Of a stretch of DNA of 64,000 bases, positions 61,274 to 64,000 are shown piece by piece (the stretch's first letter is position 1; each line of letters begins with the position of its first letter). The stretch is from Rhodococcus wratislaviensis (lineage in GTDB: Bacteria > Actinomycetota > Actinomycetes > Mycobacteriales > Mycobacteriaceae). The stretch covers positions 310,001 through 374,000 of the forward strand of contig NZ_UAUI01000001.1 of NCBI RefSeq assembly GCF_900455735.1, read 5' to 3'. The notes below the pieces were generated by a model. That model was not told the origin of the DNA. It was given only the letters and a program-made list of their open reading frames with translations, and ran no database searches. Position numbers and translations under genes: made by a program.

Positions 61274-61292
61274 TGTGCCGTTGAGCGGTACG
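61274..61292 (-). promoter_or_regulatory. IclR-type operator, copy 6 (before hydrolase operon)
   Basis: TGTGCCGTTGAGCGGTACG on the plus strand; one half perfect, the other with two changes. It begins 43 bp after the start of the minus-strand -35 box. Confidence 0.72.
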
Positions 61293-61306
61293 CCGTGTCA
61301 CTTTCG

Positions 61307-61335
61307 AGTATGTGCACTGCCTCACAATTTGTCAA
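61307..61335 (-). promoter_or_regulatory. Promoter of the hydrolase operon
   Basis: Minus strand: TTGACA (61335-61330), 17-bp spacer, CATACT (61312-61307). An almost consensus promoter, with the IclR operator just downstream of the start point. Confidence 0.8.
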
Positions 61336-61661
61336 TAAGGCTGGACGGCACCCCGGTGCCCGAACCGCCCGCTCCATAGCGGACCGAGCGAGCTTTCCGC
61401 ACAGCGCAATCCGGGGCGGTCGGTTTGCGATGTCGCGGACTGGATGTAAGCCTTCTGCGACTGCCCGTTCACCCGAGGCGGAAGGTCCGGAGGGTTCGAC
61501 ATCAGAACGTCCATCTCATTATGCGGAACGACTGTTCCAGCATGTGGATCAGAGCGGTAGCGTCAGGACCGACGCCCACGTCCGCCCGCCGCACGCCTGC
61601 ACCCGGGCTGGACGACTCATCCCACGCGGAATCCATCCCGCGTTCGAAGTTCGGAGATCTG

Positions 61662-62723
61662 ATGAAAATCGCAGTCATTCCCGGGGACGGGATCGGACCC
61701 GAAGTCATCGACCAGGCAGTCAGGACCTTGCACGAGGTTGCCCCTGCCATCGAAACCAGCTACTTCGACCTAGGCGCCCGAAACTACCGGGCAACAGGTC
61801 GCCTGCTCGACCGGGAAACACTCCACGAGATCCGGCATCACGATGCGATCCTGCTCGGCGCGATCGGCGACCCGACCGTTCCCGCCGGCACGCTCGAACG
61901 TGGCATCTTGCTCGAAATGCGCTTCGCGCTAGATCATCACATCAACCTACGTCCGACGAAGACGATGCCCGGCGCGCCTCGAGTGCTTGCAGGAAATGCG
62001 AATCTCGACCTGCTGGTGGTTCGGGAAGGAACCGAAGGCCCGTACACCGGCAACGGGGGCGCACTCCGCGTCGGAACTCCCCACGAAGTCGCTACGGAAG
62101 TCAGCGTCAACACACGTTTCGGCGTCGATCGACTTCTCCGCGAGGCGTTCGAACGCGCCGCGGTCCGGCGGCAGCGGGTGACGATCGTGCACAAACCGAA
62201 CGTTCTCGCGTTCGCCGGCTCCTTGTGGACGCGCGCTGCCGACGAACTGGCGACGCTGTATCCAGAAGTCGAGGTCGATCACATGCTCGTCGATGCTGCC
62301 ATGCTGCATCTCGTCACAAACCCTGCCCGATTCGACGTCATCGCCACCGACAACCTGTTCGGCGACCTCATCACCGACCTCACTTCCGCCCTGGGCGGGG
62401 GTGTCGGGCTGGCGGCAAGCGCGAACATCGACGGCTCACGAAGGAATCCCGCCATGTTCGAACCAGTACACGGGAGTGCCCCGGATATCGCGGGTCGAGG
62501 TGTCGCCGATCCCACGGCCGCGATCCTCTCGACAGCGTTGATGCTGCATCACCTCGGGCTGTCGCATGAGGCGAACACCATCGACCAGGCAGTTCGGGAC
62601 CACGTCGCATCCCGCGGACAACAATCCTGCTCCACCGAGGAAATCGGTGAGCAGATCAGGAGCCGAGTAGGTTCCGAATCACTCACACCGCCTCAGCGTC
62701 GGCCGGCTGCCAGTTCGCAATAA
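61662..62723 (+). CDS. LeuB-like 3-isopropylmalate/isocitrate-type dehydrogenase
   Basis: A 353-residue beta-decarboxylating dehydrogenase, close in layout to actinobacterial Leu[99 protein letters not shown]. It oxidises a 2-hydroxyacid with a 3-carboxylate and releases CO2. Here it lies next to catabolic genes without leuC/D or other leucine genes, so it may act on a pathway intermediate (malate, methylmalate or tartrate type). Its last 41 bases overlap the convergent ArsR gene. Confidence 0.85.
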   Translation: MKIAVIPGDGIGPEVIDQAVRTLHEVAPAIETSYFDLGARNYRATGRLLDRETLHEIRHHDAILLGAIGDPTVPAGTLERGILLEMRFALDHHINLRPTKTMPGAPRVLAGNANLDLLVVREGTEGPYTGNGGALRVGTPHEVATEVSVNTRFGVDRLLREAFERAAVRRQRVTIVHKPNVLAFAGSLWTRAADELATLYPEVEVDHMLVDAAMLHLVTNPARFDVIATDNLFGDLITDLTSALGGGVGLAASANIDGSRRNPAMFEPVHGSAPDIAGRGVADPTAAILSTALMLHHLGLSHEANTIDQAVRDHVASRGQQSCSTEEIGEQIRSRVGSESLTPPQRRPAASSQ

Positions 62724-63066
62724 GTGCCACGAGACCGGGAAAGCGGTCGTCGAGGTCTTCCGTGCGGACTCGGCTGCGCCGCTCGAGCCCGTGCTGCCGC
62801 TGTCGGATGACGCCGGCTTCCCTGAGCGCTTTGAAGTGATGGGTGAGGCTCGACTTCGGCCGGTCGAATCCGAACCAACCGCAGGTGTGGTCGTATTCCT
62901 CCGAGCCGGTCAAGAGCCGATTGACGATTGTCAGTCGCAGCGGGTCGGCGAGAACGCCCATGACCCGCTCCAGACGTATCTCCGATGCCGCCGGTTCAGG
63001 CAGCGGCATCGGCAGGGAAAGCTCTTCGCTGTCGCTCATGCGATAGGTCGGCGCAAGATCAGTCAT
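62683..63066 (-). CDS. ArsR-type winged-helix transcriptional regulator
   Basis: A 127-residue repressor: [37 protein letters not shown] and [17 protein letters not shown] form the winged helix. A single Cys (CGWFGF) is in the region where other ArsR proteins have metal ligands, so redox, metal or organic inducers are all possible. I use the ATG at 63066 as start. Two perfect palindromes lie directly upstream, shared with the divergent MFS gene, which it probably represses together with itself. Confidence 0.85.
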   Translation of the reverse strand: MTDLAPTYRMSDSEELSLPMPLPEPAASEIRLERVMGVLADPLRLTIVNRLLTGSEEYDHTCGWFGFDRPKSSLTHHFKALREAGVIRQRQHGLERRSRVRTEDLDDRFPGLVALIANWQPADAEAV

Positions 63067-63084
63067 AGATCCAGCATAGCGCCA

Positions 63085-63102
63085 GTACGAATTTTGTCGT
63101 AC
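63085..63102. promoter_or_regulatory. ArsR operator site 1
   Basis: GTACGA-ATTTTG-TCGTAC, a perfect 6+6 palindrome with a 6-bp centre, 19 bases from the ArsR start codon. Confidence 0.8.
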
Positions 63103-63108
63103 CATCAT

Positions 63109-63126
63109 GTACGAGAATTATCGTAC
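63109..63126. promoter_or_regulatory. ArsR operator site 2
   Basis: GTACGA-GAATTA-TCGTAC, the same palindrome 24 bp further on, overlapping a probable -10 (TATCGT, 63119-63124) of the MFS gene with TTGTCG (63095-63100) as -35. Another inverted repeat TACTGGT-ACG-ACCAGTA (63124-63140) follows. Confidence 0.8.
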
Positions 63127-63169
63127 TGGTACGACCAGTATCGAACTGCACATGGAAGAGGAGACAGCG

Positions 63170-64000
63170 ATGGCACAGACTTCGGCCGGCCCGAGGGAAC
63201 TGGGGTGGTCACTCGCCGCCGCAAGTACCGTGACGGCCGTGTTCGTGCTGTCGAACGCGCCCACTCCGCTGTACACGCGCTGGCAAGCGGAATGGGGATT
63301 CAGTTCGGGAACCTTGACGATCGTGTTCGGGGCGTACATGGTCGGGTTGATCGGGACCCTTCTCGTCGCAGGGAAGCTCGCCGATCGATACGGGCGGAAG
63401 ATTGTGCTCGTCCCAGGCCTGATCGCCGCGGTCACCGCAGCGGGGCTCTTCCTGTCGGCGACGAACGTACTGTGGTTGCTGGCGGCCAGGCTGCTCGCGG
63501 GGGCCGCAGTCGGCGCGGCCGTCACCGCGGGCATGTCGGCTACGATCGATCTCGCCCCCGATCACCGGCACCGGACCGGATCCATGATCGCCTCCGCTGC
63601 AATGGTATTCGGTGCCGGACTCGGCCCCCTTCTGTCCGGGACGTTCTCCCAGCTCATCGACACACCCCAGTCCTGGATATTTGGAATCGTGCTGACAGTG
63701 ACGGCGCTGACACTGGTCGTCGCGATACGGCTGCCACTCCACCGCGGATTCGCACCGGACGGTCCTGTCGAGCGTCTCTGGTCGTGGCCTTCCGTTCCGC
63801 GCCCGAATCGCCGTGAACTCGTCTGGGGAGCAGCTGCATTCGCCCCGGGTATTACCTCGACCTCCTTCTTCCTCTCCCTCGGACCCTCGGTCCTCGCGAC
63901 CGGCATCAACGCCCCCAGCCCGCTACTCGCGGGTGCGGCGGCATGCGGCATGTTTCTGGTAGCAACCGGAATCCAATTCGCCCTTGCGCACCTGCGTACC
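63170..64000 (+). CDS. MFS transporter, N-terminal part (runs off the window)
   Basis: The frame opened by the ATG at 63170 (GGAGACAGCG before it) stays open to base 64000, giving 277 residues with about nine membrane helices. The motif-A loop GKLADRYGRKIVLVPGL between helices 2 and 3 and RLLAGAAVGAAVTAGMSATIDLAP match drug/metabolite exporters of the major facilitator superfamily. An in-frame ATG at 63152 is possible. Divergent from the ArsR gene and under its two operators; likely an inducible efflux pump. Confidence 0.87.
   Translation, partial: MAQTSAGPRELGWSLAAASTVTAVFVLSNAPTPLYTRWQAEWGFSSGTLTIVFGAYMVGLIGTLLVAGKLADRYGRKIVLVPGLIAAVTAAGLFLSATNVLWLLAARLLAGAAVGAAVTAGMSATIDLAPDHRHRTGSMIASAAMVFGAGLGPLLSGTFSQLIDTPQSWIFGIVLTVTALTLVVAIRLPLHRGFAPDGPVERLWSWPSVPRPNRRELVWGAAAFAPGITSTSFFLSLGPSVLATGINAPSPLLAGAAACGMFLVATGIQFALAHLRT

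Larger units (their letters stand above)
61178..61661. other. Divergent region between the hydrolase operon and the LeuB-like gene
   Basis: About 480 bases without a supported gene. The left side carries the minus-strand promoter and IclR operator. For the plus-strand gene at 61662 I find only a ribosome site (CGGAG) and no clear promoter or palindrome. Confidence 0.6.

Overview
The window is a stretch of high-GC actinobacterial chromosome. Gene content and style suggest Rhodococcus or a close relative in the Nocardiaceae. Grounds for this are strong G/C bias at third codon positions, many GTG starts and ATGA stop/start overlaps, Tat-dependent and lipobox lipoproteins, several CoA-dependent catabolic operons with their own one-component regulators, and a citrate-lyase-like/MaoC pair resembling the mycobacterial leucine/itaconate genes. 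I see no rRNA, tRNA, CRISPR array, insertion sequence or phage gene.

Region 1 (1-6751): the start of a Tyr phosphatase-like gene, three small unknown genes, then a five-gene minus-strand sulfonate/sulfone-type operon (ABC permease, ATPase, Tat lipoprotein binding protein, DszA/NtaA-type flavin monooxygenase, OsmC protein) opposite a GntR/FCD regulator. Region 2 (6860-31713): mostly single genes of housekeeping, envelope or signalling type: DUF3105, nucleoside hydrolase, DsrE, a poly-gamma-glutamate hydrolase and a CapA protein, a pseudokinase, an active Ser/Thr kinase with two tandem Kelch propellers, a PAS-GAF-GGDEF protein, an orphan histidine kinase next to a sensor that lost its kinase half, exonuclease III, an LVIVD/DUF305 pair, an SDR/VOC pair and several lipoproteins. 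A decayed patch at 12002-13359 joins remnants of an oxidoreductase and an AAA ATPase.

Region 3 (31768-47453) is a self-contained catabolic island. Two long operons run towards each other and meet at a 20-bp-stem terminator (38980-39023). The plus operon is TetR, CoA-transferase, HMG-CoA lyase, SnoaL-like, ACAD10/11-type dehydrogenase and a phosphotransferase-DUF6285 fusion. The minus operon is cyclase, acyl-CoA ligase and a complete Liv-type ABC transporter. The same 20-nt operator (one mismatch) lies at both outer ends (33048-33067 and 46372-46391), so the TetR protein probably controls the whole island. The kinase/dehydrogenase pair points to 4-hydroxy-acyl-CoA chemistry. A frameshifted AraC-type gene lies beyond.

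Region 4 (47586-64000): an HD protein, then a second catabolic region: MmgE/PrpD protein, MHS transporter, acyl-CoA dehydrogenase, CoA-transferase, malyl/citramalyl-CoA-type lyase, MaoC hydratase, aldehyde dehydrogenase, IclR regulator, thioesterase, alpha/beta hydrolase, a small SCP2-like protein and a LeuB paralogue. Six copies of a 19-bp palindrome (TGTGCCG-N5-CGGCACA) precede its transcription units, four of them 43-47 bp downstream of a TTGACA/TTGACC box, which defines a probable IclR regulon. The likely chemistry is activation of a C5-type branched dicarboxylate, hydration and cleavage to acetyl-CoA plus a keto acid. The window ends with an ArsR-type repressor, two perfect 18-bp operators and the start of an MFS exporter gene.
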